Shown here: positions 50,718-59,876 of the stretch, in pieces
Position numbering within the stretch: position 1 is the stretch's first letter
Layout of the letters: the number at the start of each line of letters is the position of its first letter
Assembly (NCBI GenBank): GCA_029945425.1
Contig: JAQSDV010000002.1
Location: 1,123,960-1,187,959 of the forward strand
Direction: 5' to 3'
Source: a bacterium
GTDB taxonomy: Bacteria > Pseudomonadota > Alphaproteobacteria > Micavibrionales > UBA2020
Length of the DNA stretch: 64,000 nt
Position numbers and translations under genes: made by a program
The notes under the pieces: generated by a model
The model's database searches: none
What the model was told of the DNA's origin: nothing
What the model saw: the letters and a program-made list of their open reading frames with translations, nothing else

Positions 50718-52183
50718 GTATTCGCTTTCGGGTAAGAGTCGTCTGATTTCAGGGCAAAACGGATAAACAGCAGCGCGCCCAACAGCGCCTCCAGCAGCGG
50801 CATGGCAAGCACGGGTACCCATTGCGCGGAACGATGCGGGTAAAACACTTCCTTCACGGGTGCCACGTCCACATATGTCATCAGCGAGCGTCCGTTCGCG
50901 ATAACATCACCGGAAATGGAGGCGTAGGCAATCGGCAGCACGGCATAGGCGAAAATGAAATAAAGCGGCACCGCATAGGCCGCCCGCTTTCGCAAGATAT
51001 TGTAAAGCGTATGCACGGCGAAACCGTCACGCGCCGCGAACAGGAACGCGCCCGCCGCCGCGGGCCCGTATTCGGCAAGCCGGTGCGGTGCCGCCTGCAG
51101 GCAGACATAAAGAAGCCCCGCGCCGAACAGCAGCACATAAGGCAGCGTCGCCATCCACAGCGGCGTGCTTTCGAACGCATGCGCCCATTTACGCGCGCGC
51201 AACGCAGCGCCGAGGCGCAGGTATTTCCGCCGGTCGGATGATTCCGACAGCAGGGTCGCATAGCACAGCAGGAAACTGATCAGGAAGGCGCAGAGCAAAG
51301 GCGGGATCGCGTCGATCTTTTCGAACGCCGCCGCCGTATCCGTCATATCCGGCATCCCGCCGCGCGTGCGCACATAGCATCCAGCAAGGAACAGCGACAG
51401 GCTCGGGATAAAAATCATCCAGACCCACGGCCAGACACGGTAGCGCAGTTCCGCGCGGATGACGCGGTAGCAGGCCAGCACGCCCCAGAACAGGAAAAAT
51501 GCCGTCGCCACGGCAGCAAAGGCAAAGCCGTCATAATCATGACCGTACCAGCTGAAATCGGGGAACAGCCTGCGTTCAATATCGGGCGACACATGCGCGT
51601 TGATCGCGCGCTGGCGCAGGTTTTCGTTGATCCAGAAGGAACACATGATCGCCGCGATGCAGGGGAAGAACCCCGCCCCCTGCCCCGTCACCGCCCCATG
51701 CCGCGCGCGCGCGGCAAAGGATGACAGGCTGAGCAGGAAAGCGATGAAATGCGCGGCAATGCCCGACGCCAGCATGAAGAACGCGGCATACACCAGCGGT
51801 CGCTGCGCATGGTCGAAGGTGGAGAAATAGGAAACGATGCACATCAGCCCGACATACCATGTATAGGACGTCGACCCGAACAGCTTGCCGAACGCAAGCT
51901 GCGCAGGGCTGATCGCGGAAACGCGCTGGTTGTCCCAGGTGCGAGATTTTATTTCCTCGTCCATCGCAATCGACGCTTCGTAACTACCCCAGATCAGGAC
52001 GACGATCAGGAAGATATAAAGGCTGCCGATGCGCAGCGCCACAGGCCCCGGCACGCCGATGCCCAGATCGCCGTATGAAATCCCCCACAGCAGCAACAGC
52101 ATCGCCGGTGCTGCTGCCAGTTTGTAAGGCGGGCATTTCGACCATAGCTGGCGCTGGAATTCAGGGGTAATGAAATAGCTCAT
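50714..52183 (-). CDS. ABC-exporter membrane subunit, paralogue A
   Basis: The 489-residue product starts MSYFITPEFQRQLWSKCPPY and has about twelve hydrophobic helices, including LAAAPAMLLLLWGISYG and IFLIVVLIWGSYEASIAMD. The coupling loop EEIKSRTWDNQRVSAISPAQ matches that of paralogue B. The pair arose by gene duplication and probably forms a heterodimeric channel for the ATPase encoded just upstream. The ATG at 52183 directly abuts the stop codon of that ATPase gene at 52184. The substrate is unknown; the fold is of the ABC-2 type, as in exporters of drugs, polysaccharides or peptides. Confidence 0.78.
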   Translation of the reverse strand: MSYFITPEFQRQLWSKCPPYKLAAAPAMLLLLWGISYGDLGIGVPGPVALRIGSLYIFLIVVLIWGSYEASIAMDEEIKSRTWDNQRVSAISPAQLAFGKLFGSTSYTWYVGLMCIVSYFSTFDHAQRPLVYAAFFMLASGIAAHFIAFLLSLSSFAARARHGAVTGQGAGFFPCIAAIMCSFWINENLRQRAINAHVSPDIERRLFPDFSWYGHDYDGFAFAAVATAFFLFWGVLACYRVIRAELRYRVWPWVWMIFIPSLSLFLAGCYVRTRGGMPDMTDTAAAFEKIDAIPPLLCAFLISFLLCYATLLSESSDRRKYLRLGAALRARKWAHAFESTPLWMATLPYVLLFGAGLLYVCLQAAPHRLAEYGPAAAGAFLFAARDGFAVHTLYNILRKRAAYAVPLYFIFAYAVLPIAYASISGDVIANGRSLMTYVDVAPVKEVFYPHRSAQWVPVLAMPLLEALLGALLFIRFALKSDDSYPKANT

Positions 52184-53113
52184 CTATTTCCTGCCGCTGG
52201 TGACGTCCATATAGGCATCCTGCAGCGTGTGCTGGCTGGTCGTGAAGCTGAAGATGGGCACGCCCTGCGTCATCAGGCTTTTCAGCAAATCCTGCTGTTC
52301 CTGTTCGCTGCCGCTGAATTCGGCGACGACGACGTTGTTTTCGGTATTGGTGATCTTCAGGTTCGGCAGCGCCATCAGCAGGTTCATATGCGATACGCCA
52401 AGGCCGGAAACGCCGATGCGCAGGAGGCGCACGGTTTTCGCGGCGTATTCCTGCAACTGCACCTGCTGCGCCACGCGGCCATCCTTGATGACCAGCATGT
52501 CGGTGCAGTAATCTTCCAGCTCGGTCAGGATATGCGACGATACGATGATTGTTTTTCCCTGCGCGCGCAATCCGCGGATCATTTGCGACAAGGCGATACG
52601 CGCATCCGGGTCCATTCCCGATGCCGGTTCATCCAGAATGATCAGCTGCGGGTTATGAATGAGCGCAAGCCCGATGCCAAGGCGCTGGCGGTATCCGCGC
52701 GACAGCGTGCCGGCCTTTTCCTCCAGCCGCGGCGTAACGCCCACCTGCTCCGCCACATCGGTCACGCGCTTCGGCACTTCCGATGCGGGCACCTTCTGGC
52801 ACCATGCCATATAGGTCAGGCACTGGCGCAGCGTCAGCCCGTCATAGAGGCCGAAGAAGTCCGACAGGTAACCGGTCATGTGGTGAACATCGCGCGGAAA
52901 ATCTGCCGCGTCCTTGCCGCCGATCGTGATCTTGCCGCTATGCGCGCGGTCGAGGGCGGCGATGCAGCGCAAGAGCGTCGTTTTACCGGCACCGTTCGGC
53001 CCGACCAGCGCGGTCACGCTGCCTTCGTTAATGGTGAACGTGACATCATGCAGCACGCGCTTGTCGGGATAATCGAAATTCAGTTTTTCGACTTCGATCA
53101 TGGCGATTGTCAT
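52184..53113 (-). CDS. ABC-transporter ATP-binding protein (exporter type)
   Basis: The 309-residue product has Walker A GPNGAGKTTLLRC (about residue 35), the signature LSRGYRQRLGIGLAL, Walker B LIILDEPASGMDP and switch His in VSSHILTELE. The signature begins LSRG instead of LSGG, as in many ABC-2 exporters. A C-terminal domain of about 90 residues (AAKTVRLLRIGVSG to TTSQHTLQDAYMDVTSGRK) is typical of GldA/NatA-like exporter ATPases. ATG 53113 with AAGGG eight bases upstream is chosen over two alternatives (53122, 53101). It leads the operon with two paralogous membrane subunits. Confidence 0.9.
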   Translation of the reverse strand: MTIAMIEVEKLNFDYPDKRVLHDVTFTINEGSVTALVGPNGAGKTTLLRCIAALDRAHSGKITIGGKDAADFPRDVHHMTGYLSDFFGLYDGLTLRQCLTYMAWCQKVPASEVPKRVTDVAEQVGVTPRLEEKAGTLSRGYRQRLGIGLALIHNPQLIILDEPASGMDPDARIALSQMIRGLRAQGKTIIVSSHILTELEDYCTDMLVIKDGRVAQQVQLQEYAAKTVRLLRIGVSGLGVSHMNLLMALPNLKITNTENNVVVAEFSGSEQEQQDLLKSLMTQGVPIFSFTTSQHTLQDAYMDVTSGRK

Positions 53114-53200
53114 ATTCAACACCCTTTGGAAGTTAACCAGGCAATGCTAGCCCAGTTGAAGCCCTTATAGAATAAAAGTTTTTGGCAGGCGGCACGGGTC

Positions 53201-54208
53201 ATGATATTAAAAACCATGTCCTCAGGCCTTGTAATTCAAACCGTCAGCAAGACGTTCCCGTCACCCACCGGTCCGGTGCGCGCGGTCGACAATGTATCCC
53301 TCACCATTCAGCCCAACGAATTCTTTACGCTGCTCGGGCCATCGGGCTGCGGCAAGACGACGCTCTTGCGCATGATCGCGGGCCTTGATATCCCGACCTC
53401 CGGCAGCATCCTGCTGGACGGGCAGGATATCGCGCCGCTGCCCGCCTATCAGCGTCCCGTGAACACCGTTTTCCAAAGCTACGCGCTGTTCCCGCACATG
53501 ACGGTCACCGACAACATCGCCTTCGGCATGAAGATGCAAGGCAAGCCGAATGCCGAGATCGACAAGGCGGTGAAGGAAGCCCTCGCGCTCGTCCGGCTGG
53601 AAGACAAAGGCGAGCGTAAGCCCGCGCAATTGTCCGGCGGCCAGCAGCAGCGCGTCGCGCTTGCCCGCGCGCTTGTCAACCACCCGAAAATTTTGCTGCT
53701 CGATGAATCCCTCTCCGCGCTGGATTACAAGCTGCGCAAGGAAATGCAGATCGAACTGAAACGCCTGCAGCGCGAAACAGGCATCACCTTTATCTTCGTG
53801 ACCCACGATCAGGACGAGGCATTGTCGATGTCCGACCGCATCGCCGTCATGGAAAAGGGCAATGTCGCGCAAATCGGCAGCCCGCAGGAAATTTACGACA
53901 AGCCCGCCACGCGCTTCGTCGCCGACTTCATCGGCATCTGCAACTTCGTCAAGGCGTCGAGCCTCGGCCTGCCGGATGCCTGCGATATCGGTTTCCGCCC
54001 CGAAGACGCATCATTTACCGTCGGGCGCGGTATGGGCAAGGGCAAGATCCGCCACATCAACTACCGCGGCGCGGTCACGCATTATATTGTCGAGCTGGAG
54101 GGCGGCGAAACCATCACGCTGTCCGAAGACGACCCGCAGAATGTCGAGGTCAATGACGATGTCTCGCTCGCCATCCCGCCCGAAAGGCTGATCCGATGCA
54201 AGGCGTAA
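53201..54208 (+). CDS. potA: Spermidine/putrescine import ATP-binding protein
   Basis: The 335-residue product has Walker [16 protein letters not shown]-loop [13 protein letters not shown], signature [15 protein letters not shown], Walker [13 protein letters not shown] with Ser in place of the usual Pro in DEP, and switch [15 protein letters not shown]. The C-terminal TOBE domain ([24 protein letters not shown]) is typical of PotA. It powers polyamine uptake together with the next genes. ATG 53201 is chosen; the Shine-Dalgarno is weak (ACGGG). It is first in a five-gene operon and divergent from the exporter ATPase gene. Confidence 0.93.
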   Translation: MILKTMSSGLVIQTVSKTFPSPTGPVRAVDNVSLTIQPNEFFTLLGPSGCGKTTLLRMIAGLDIPTSGSILLDGQDIAPLPAYQRPVNTVFQSYALFPHMTVTDNIAFGMKMQGKPNAEIDKAVKEALALVRLEDKGERKPAQLSGGQQQRVALARALVNHPKILLLDESLSALDYKLRKEMQIELKRLQRETGITFIFVTHDQDEALSMSDRIAVMEKGNVAQIGSPQEIYDKPATRFVADFIGICNFVKASSLGLPDACDIGFRPEDASFTVGRGMGKGKIRHINYRGAVTHYIVELEGGETITLSEDDPQNVEVNDDVSLAIPPERLIRCKA

Positions 54209-55074
54209 GGAACGCGGCACCTTGGTTGCTCTCGCCGTTCCTGCTGATCATGGGCGTATTCTTCGCAGCGCCGCTGCTTCTGGTCGTCGGTTATTCCTTT
54301 ATGACCGCGCATTACCCCGGCGGCGTCGAATTTCCGCTCACCCTCGACGCATATGTCAAAATTTTCTACGACACCGATTTCGACGGCAACAAGGTGTTCG
54401 ATCCCAGCTTCCTGCTCATCTGCTGGAAATCGCTGAAGCTGGCGGGGCTTTGCACCATCCTTTGCCTGCTGGCAGGTTTCCCGATGGCCTATTTTATGGC
54501 CACGCGTCCCGCACACCAGCGCAACCTGTGGATGATGCTCGTCACCATCCCCTTCTGGACGAACCTTTTGATCCGCACCTATTCATGGATTTTGATTTTG
54601 CGCGACGAAGGCCTGATCAACAACACGCTGATGTCGGCGGGCATTATTTCCAGCCCCATCACGCTGATGTGCAGCGATTTCGCGGTCGGTCTCGGCCTAC
54701 TGTACAGCTACCTGCCCTTCATGGTTCTGCCGATCTACGCGAACCTTGAACGCATGGACTGGCGGTTGGTGGAGGCGGCGTCCGACCTTTACGCCACGCG
54801 CTGGCAGACCTTGCGCAAAGTAACCATTCCGCTGACCATGCCGGGCATTCTGGCCGGCAGCATCCTTGTCTTTATCCCCTCCATCGGCTCCTTCCTCGCG
54901 CCGCAGCTTCTTGGTTGCGGGCAGCAGATGATGTTGGGCAACAAGATTGAAAACCTGTTCGGACAGGGCGGCGACTGGCCGTTCGGTTCGGCGGCGTCGG
55001 TTGCGCTGATGGTGATCGTCATGATCGGCTTGATGATCATGTCGCGCCGTGGCGGCATCAAGGAACTGGTGTAG
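54196..55074 (+). CDS. potB: Polyamine ABC-transporter permease PotB
   Basis: The 292-residue product has six transmembrane helices (for example [26 protein letters not shown]) and the permease EAA-type loop [26 protein letters not shown] near residue 195, which couples to Pot[30 protein letters not shown] is a hallmark of PotB. ATG 54196 lies 13 nt inside potA, with AAAGG nine bases upstream, so translation is coupled. Confidence 0.93.
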   Translation: MQGVRNAAPWLLSPFLLIMGVFFAAPLLLVVGYSFMTAHYPGGVEFPLTLDAYVKIFYDTDFDGNKVFDPSFLLICWKSLKLAGLCTILCLLAGFPMAYFMATRPAHQRNLWMMLVTIPFWTNLLIRTYSWILILRDEGLINNTLMSAGIISSPITLMCSDFAVGLGLLYSYLPFMVLPIYANLERMDWRLVEAASDLYATRWQTLRKVTIPLTMPGILAGSILVFIPSIGSFLAPQLLGCGQQMMLGNKIENLFGQGGDWPFGSAASVALMVIVMIGLMIMSRRGGIKELV

Positions 55075-55075
55075 C

Positions 55076-55912
55076 ATGGCGGCACCCACCTCCCCCGCCA
55101 ACCTGCCCGGTGTCGCGACGACGGCTTACTTAAGCCTCGCTTTCCTTTACATCCCGATCCTCGTTGTCATTTGCTTCTCCTTCAACGCCAACAGCCTGAT
55201 TACCGTCTGGCAGGGCTTCACGACCGACTGGTATGTGAAGGCGTTCCACAACGACGACCTGCGCCGCGCGACATGGAATTCCATGATCGTCGCGGTGGGC
55301 GCGACCTTTTTTGCAACCATCCTTGCGCTGATGGCCGCGATGGGGATGCGCGGGCGGCTACCGCGCGGGCTTGGCGGATCGTCGCAGATGCTGATGACCC
55401 TGCCGCTCCTGATCCCCGAAATCGTGATCGCGATTGCCACGATGTCGTTTTTCTCGATCATCCTGCGCTCGGACTTTCTGGCGGGCACCGCATTCCTGAA
55501 ACTGGTCGATGAAGATCCGCTGACGCAGGTGCTGATCGCGCATACCGTTTTCTGCGTGCCCTTCGCCTATTCCCCCATCCGCGCGCGTATCGAAACTTTG
55601 CCGCCCTCGCTGTTCGAAGCGGCGGCCGATCTTTACGCGACGCCGTGGCAATCTTTCCGCCGCGTGACGCTGCCACTGATGATGCCGGGCGTGACTTCGG
55701 GCGCGATGCTCGCCTTCATCACCTCGCTCGACGATTTCATTATCACGCAGATGGTGGCACCCCCTGGTGCGATGACGTTGCCCGTTTATATTTACAGCAT
55801 GGTACGCAAGGGCATCACGCCCGAGATCAACGCCGTATCGGCCATTTTGCTCGTGATTTCAATCCTGCTCGTGGTATCATCTTACGTCATCAATCAAAGG
55901 AAGGCTTCCTGA
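55076..55912 (+). CDS. potC: Polyamine ABC-transporter permease PotC
   Basis: The 278-residue product has six transmembrane helices. YLSLAFLYIPILVVICFSFN at the start and LITVWQGFTTDWYVKAFHND are typical of PotC, and EAAADLYATPWQSFRRVTLPLMMPGV is the EAA loop. It pairs with PotB to form the channel. ATG 55076 has AAGGAA ten bases upstream and lies 1 nt after the potB stop codon. A longer frame starting at 55049 inside potB is rejected. Confidence 0.93.
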   Translation: MAAPTSPANLPGVATTAYLSLAFLYIPILVVICFSFNANSLITVWQGFTTDWYVKAFHNDDLRRATWNSMIVAVGATFFATILALMAAMGMRGRLPRGLGGSSQMLMTLPLLIPEIVIAIATMSFFSIILRSDFLAGTAFLKLVDEDPLTQVLIAHTVFCVPFAYSPIRARIETLPPSLFEAAADLYATPWQSFRRVTLPLMMPGVTSGAMLAFITSLDDFIITQMVAPPGAMTLPVYIYSMVRKGITPEINAVSAILLVISILLVVSSYVINQRKAS

Positions 55913-55913
55913 C

Positions 55914-56945
55914 ATGAAACTCAAGTCATTCATCCTCGCAATCTCCGTCGCCGCATTGCTGTCAGGCAACGCTTTCGCAGAAGAAAAACAAAAGCTCTTC
56001 ATCTACACCTGGGACACCTATAAAAACGACGACCTGTTCAAAAAGTTCGAGGATGAAACTGGCATCGACGTCGTGACCGATATCTATTCCAGCAACGACG
56101 CCCTGATCGCAAAAATCAAGGCGGGCGGCGCGTATGACATCGTTATGCCGTCCGGCCCCTATATCCCGCTGCTGGCTGGCGAAAAACTGCTGCAGCCCCT
56201 GCCCGCCGACCTGCAGGCGATGGGGGAGAAAATGGCCGCCAACGTGAAAAACCCCGGCTTCGACCCGAAAAACGAACATTCGTTGCCGCTGTTCTACGGC
56301 ACGACCGGCATCGCCGTGAACACGAAACTGGTCAAGGAAGAAATCACCAGCTGGTCGCAATTCTTCACCCGCCCCGAGAGCGAAAAGAAAACCTTGGGCG
56401 TGCTGGATGACACCGGCACCGTGATGGACATTGCCGCGATCCAGCTGGGCAAGCCCTATTGCGAAGACAATCCCGAAACCTACAAGGCCATTCAGGCCCT
56501 GCTGCTGGCGCAAAAACCTTTCGTGAAGGTATACGGCGCGACCGGTTACGTGGAGCGCATGGCGGCCAATGACGTCGCGATGCAGATGGCATGGAGCGGC
56601 GACGCATATCTTGCCCGCAAGCAGAACAAGGACATCAAATACATCTACCCGAAGGAAGGCGTCGAAGTCTGGATCGACAACCTCGCCATCCCCTCCACCT
56701 CCAAAAATCCGGAGAACGCGAAGAAATTCATCGAATTCGTGCTGAAGCCGGAAAACCTCGCGCAGTATGCGGAATTTTCGGGCTACGTCCCCTCCCTCGA
56801 CGCCGCCAAGAACCTGATGCCGGCGGAAATCAAGGACGCGCCTGAATTCAACATCCCCGCAGGCCTGAACGCCCCCGTTTCCGTCACCTGCGCGCCCAAA
56901 GTCGTCAAGAACCAGCAGAAAATCTGGGACCGGGTGCTGAAATGA
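55914..56945 (+). CDS. potD: Polyamine-binding periplasmic protein PotD
   Basis: The 343-residue product has a cleavable signal peptide (FILAISVAALLSGNAFA) and the PotD blocks LFIYTWDTYKNDDLFKKFEDETGI, SNDALIAKIKAGGAYDIVMPS, PLFYGTTGIAVNTKL, QMAWSGDAYLARKQN and EGVEVWIDNLAIPSTSKNP. It delivers polyamine to PotBC. AAGGAAGG precedes the ATG. It is followed with 4-nt overlap by a second, related binding-protein gene. Confidence 0.92.
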   Translation: MKLKSFILAISVAALLSGNAFAEEKQKLFIYTWDTYKNDDLFKKFEDETGIDVVTDIYSSNDALIAKIKAGGAYDIVMPSGPYIPLLAGEKLLQPLPADLQAMGEKMAANVKNPGFDPKNEHSLPLFYGTTGIAVNTKLVKEEITSWSQFFTRPESEKKTLGVLDDTGTVMDIAAIQLGKPYCEDNPETYKAIQALLLAQKPFVKVYGATGYVERMAANDVAMQMAWSGDAYLARKQNKDIKYIYPKEGVEVWIDNLAIPSTSKNPENAKKFIEFVLKPENLAQYAEFSGYVPSLDAAKNLMPAEIKDAPEFNIPAGLNAPVSVTCAPKVVKNQQKIWDRVLK

Positions 56946-57982
56946 ACAAGGGCGTCGTCACGGCGTTTGTCCTGATCGCGATTTTGATCGGCGCTGGCCT
57001 GTTCTACAAACGTCCGGCGCAAACCCTGCAGCTTTACACCTGGGATACATACGAAGCGCCCCAACTGTTCGCCGATTTCGAGAAGAGAACGGGCATCAAG
57101 GTCGTCGCCACGCTGTTTTACAGCAACGATGACCTCGAGGCGAAGCTCAAGGCGGGCGCGCAGTACGACGTAATCACGCCGTCCGGAAACTATATCTCCC
57201 GCCTTGTGAACGCCAGGCTTCTGCAGCCGCTGCCGGAGCAGTTGAAGGTGCATGCGTCCTCGCTGTCGCGCAACGTGCAGCACCCCGCTTACGACCCCGA
57301 ATACAAATGGTCGCTGCCGCTTTTTTACGGAACCACCGGCATCGCCGTGAACACCGGCCTGACAAATGAAAAAATCACCAGTTGGGAGCAGATCCTGCAC
57401 CGCCCGGCAGGGGAGAAGGAAGGCATCGGCATGCTGGGCGAGGAATCATCGACCCTGATGGCCATCGCCTCCATCGCCGGCGGCGCGCAGAACTGCGATC
57501 CTGCGCCAGCCACGCATGCGCGCCTTGAGGCACTCCTGAACGCGCAGAAGCCGTTTGTGAAGACCTATAAGGCCGAAGGGTATTTCGAGCATCTTGCCGC
57601 AAATGACGTGACATTCCAGATGGCATGGAGCGGCGATGCCTATATCGCGCGCCAGAAAAATCCGAAAATCCAGTATGTCTATCCTCGGGAAGGGGTGGAG
57701 TTGTGGCTGGATACCCTCGCCGTTCCCGCGACGTCGCGCAACCTGAAGGCCGTGATCGCCTTCATCGACTTCATCATGGAGCCGACGGTGCTGGCAAAAT
57801 ACACCGTCGTTTCCGGCAATATTCCCTCGGTTGACGCCGCACGCAGCTTCCTGCCGCAGGAATTCCGCGATGCGCCGGAATTCAACATCCCGCTGACGAC
57901 CAAGACATTCGTGTCCGAGGCCTGCAGCCCCGCCGTTGTCGAGGTTTATAACCGTATCGCGGGGAGCGTGGCGACGAAATAA
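56942..57982 (+). CDS. Second PotD-like polyamine-binding protein
   Basis: The 346-residue product is a paralogue of the preceding PotD (shared LYTWDTYE, ADFEKRTGIKVV, YSNDDLEAKLKAGAQYDV, PLFYGTTGIAVNT, QMAWSGDAYIARQ, EGVELWLDTLAVPATS). Its N-terminus GVVTAFVLIAILIGAGLFYKRPA is hydrophobic but lacks a clear signal-peptidase site, so it may remain anchored in the inner membrane. The tandem copies diverged at several loops that surround the ligand, which suggests a different polyamine or affinity. It is last in the pot operon, overlapping potD by 4 nt. No terminator is visible in the 21 nt before the next gene. Confidence 0.87.
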   Translation: MNKGVVTAFVLIAILIGAGLFYKRPAQTLQLYTWDTYEAPQLFADFEKRTGIKVVATLFYSNDDLEAKLKAGAQYDVITPSGNYISRLVNARLLQPLPEQLKVHASSLSRNVQHPAYDPEYKWSLPLFYGTTGIAVNTGLTNEKITSWEQILHRPAGEKEGIGMLGEESSTLMAIASIAGGAQNCDPAPATHARLEALLNAQKPFVKTYKAEGYFEHLAANDVTFQMAWSGDAYIARQKNPKIQYVYPREGVELWLDTLAVPATSRNLKAVIAFIDFIMEPTVLAKYTVVSGNIPSVDAARSFLPQEFRDAPEFNIPLTTKTFVSEACSPAVVEVYNRIAGSVATK

Positions 57983-58003
57983 CCGCCCGTTGCGAATTCA
58001 CTG

Positions 58004-59119
58004 ATGAAAAAAATTCTGGTCATCGGCGGATACGGCTTTTTCGGGAATCTGATCACCCGCAGACTCGCGGCTGATCCCGCCATCCGCGTGATCATCGCCG
58101 GGCGCGATGCGGAAAAATGCCGGGCGCTTGCAGCAGAACTTCAGAAATCCCCTAACCTGCCGCTATACCACGCGCTGGATCTTTCCCGCGACCTGCCCGC
58201 CGTGCTGGAACAGGTGAAGCCGGATATCGTGATCAACGCGGCAGGGCCGTTTCAGGGACAGGATTACAAAACGCCCGAGGCCTGCATCGGTTTCGGCTGC
58301 CATTACATTGATCTCGCCGATGCGCGGGATTACGTTGCGGGAATTGGCGCGCTCGATAAAGCGGCGAAGGCCAAGGGCCGCCTTGTCATCACGGGCGCGT
58401 CCTCCGTCCCCTGCCTGACAGCCGCGCTGATCGACCATTACCTGCCGAAATTCGCGCGCCTTGCATCCGTCGATTACGGCATCACGGTCGCGCAGAAAAC
58501 CCGCATGGGTGCGTCGACCGCCGCCGCCGTCCTCTCCTATGCCGGAAAAGCTTTCACCCGGCTGCGCAATGGCAAAATGGAAACGGTTTATGGCGGGCTC
58601 GGCCTGCACATGCAGAATTATCCGGAACTGGGCCTGCGCCTGTTCGGCGATTGTGACATTCCCGATCTCGCGCTCTTTCCGGCGCGCTATCCGTCACTTG
58701 AAAATATCCGCTTTTCTGCAGGGCAGGAAAACGCGCTGCTGCAACTGGGCATCTGGAAGCTGTCATGGATGGTAAGAGCGGGATTCCCGCGCAGTCTCGA
58801 CCGCCACGCAAAGACGTTGATGAAACTGCGTGGCATGTTTGATATTTTCGGCGGCGATGAAAGCGGGCTCCATATGACACTAGGCGGCACGGGGCATAAC
58901 GGCCAGCCCCGCGAAACGAAATTCTACATGATCGCTAAATCCGGCCACGGGCCGCATATTCCGGCCACGCCCGCCGTGTTGCTGGCGCAGGGCCTTGTCC
59001 ACAACACGATCACAAAACGCGGCGCCATGCCCTGCCTCGGCCTGATCGGGCTGCAGCATTATATCGCTGGGCTGAAGGGGCTCGATATCCGCACTATGGA
59101 AACGACTACACCCGCCTGA
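58004..59119 (+). CDS. Saccharopine-dehydrogenase-like NAD(P)-binding protein
   Basis: The 371-residue product has an N-terminal Rossmann motif KKILVIGGYGFFGNLITRRL, then IIAGRDAEKCRALAAELQ and IVINAAGPFQGQDYKTPEACI with the AAGPF-x-x-YG-like strand of saccharopine dehydrogenase-type proteins. HYIDLADARDYVAG follows. The C-terminal half is less conserved. The substrate is unknown. It is downstream of the pot operon by 21 nt without a clear Shine-Dalgarno. It is convergent with a DUF4166 gene, overlapping it by 14 nt. In many proteobacteria these two domains occur together or fused, so they may act in one process. Confidence 0.75.
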   Translation: MKKILVIGGYGFFGNLITRRLAADPAIRVIIAGRDAEKCRALAAELQKSPNLPLYHALDLSRDLPAVLEQVKPDIVINAAGPFQGQDYKTPEACIGFGCHYIDLADARDYVAGIGALDKAAKAKGRLVITGASSVPCLTAALIDHYLPKFARLASVDYGITVAQKTRMGASTAAAVLSYAGKAFTRLRNGKMETVYGGLGLHMQNYPELGLRLFGDCDIPDLALFPARYPSLENIRFSAGQENALLQLGIWKLSWMVRAGFPRSLDRHAKTLMKLRGMFDIFGGDESGLHMTLGGTGHNGQPRETKFYMIAKSGHGPHIPATPAVLLAQGLVHNTITKRGAMPCLGLIGLQHYIAGLKGLDIRTMETTTPA

Positions 59120-59762
59120 AAATGCCGGTCTGGTAAAATGTCTCGCCCAGCTGCGCATGCACCATCGAAATCGTGAAGCGGAATTCACCGTTGCCAAGAT
59201 CGTCATGGATAACATGCGTCTTGCCCGGTGCAAGGAAATGCGGCAGCGGTAACCGTTTGCCGAACACCTCCCAGAAATAGCGCGTGCTGACGAAATGAAG
59301 GCTGCCGTTTTCGGGGTAGACGTCCAGCACCATGCCAAAACCCGCGCCCACGCATTCCATCATCTGTCCCCGCTCGTTCTCCCGCTTCACGGAAATCACG
59401 ACATACGGCTTGCGGCGCGGGTAAAAATAAGTGCGCTGCCAGCATACGCCGGCATATCCCTGTACCTTGATCAGCTCGACGCGCATCGGGACATTTTTCC
59501 CCTCATGTGGCGTCAATGGGTTGCCGATCACCCGCGTGAGGTAGGCGAAAAGCCGTCCCATTTTCGAGCAGCGGATTTCCTCCATCGCGCCCGAATAAAC
59601 GATGTTGGCGCCCGGCAGCGGATCGCGTGTGAAGCGCTCCTGAATATTAGGGTGCAGGTCGAACCATCTGTCCTTCAACAGCCGCCGCAGAGATGACACC
59701 GGCAGCGCGCAGGCGGGTTTGGTGTCGGGTGTCAGGCTGGCGTCTACTGGTGCGTTCGGCAT
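59106..59762 (-). CDS. DUF4166 protein
   Basis: The 218-residue product matches DUF4166: LHPNIQERFTRDPLPGANIVYSG at the start, then CWQRTYFYPRRKPYVVISVK, GAGFGMVLDVYPENGSLHFVS and the closing HAQLGETFYQTGIF. There is no signal peptide. The function is unknown; the domain is often found C-terminal to a saccharopine-dehydrogenase-like domain, here encoded by the convergent neighbour. ATG 59762 has AAGG upstream; the TTG six codons earlier is less likely. It is divergent from the ArsR gene. Confidence 0.8.
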   Translation of the reverse strand: MPNAPVDASLTPDTKPACALPVSSLRRLLKDRWFDLHPNIQERFTRDPLPGANIVYSGAMEEIRCSKMGRLFAYLTRVIGNPLTPHEGKNVPMRVELIKVQGYAGVCWQRTYFYPRRKPYVVISVKRENERGQMMECVGAGFGMVLDVYPENGSLHFVSTRYFWEVFGKRLPLPHFLAPGKTHVIHDDLGNGEFRFTISMVHAQLGETFYQTGIFRRV

Positions 59763-59769
59763 GGCGGCC

Positions 59770-59810
59770 TTGAAAAACAAGGATAAGCATGCTATATTTA
59801 GATATATAGC
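59770..59810 (+). promoter_or_regulatory. arsR-type promoter with overlapping palindromic operator
   Basis: TTGAAA (59770-59775), a 17-bp spacer and TATATT (59793-59798) form a near-consensus promoter for the ArsR gene. A perfect inverted repeat, GCTATAT (59791-59797) and ATATAGC (59804-59810) with a 6-bp centre, covers the -10 box and start point. ArsR-type repressors bind such imperfect or perfect repeats over their own promoters, so autorepression is very likely. The same site lies about 30 bp upstream of the divergent DUF4166 gene and may control it too. Confidence 0.65.
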
Positions 59811-59876
59811 TAATAACTAATTATGCCCGATCAGGCAGCGATAATCAACAGATGACAGGGAGACGGCTGGATTCAC

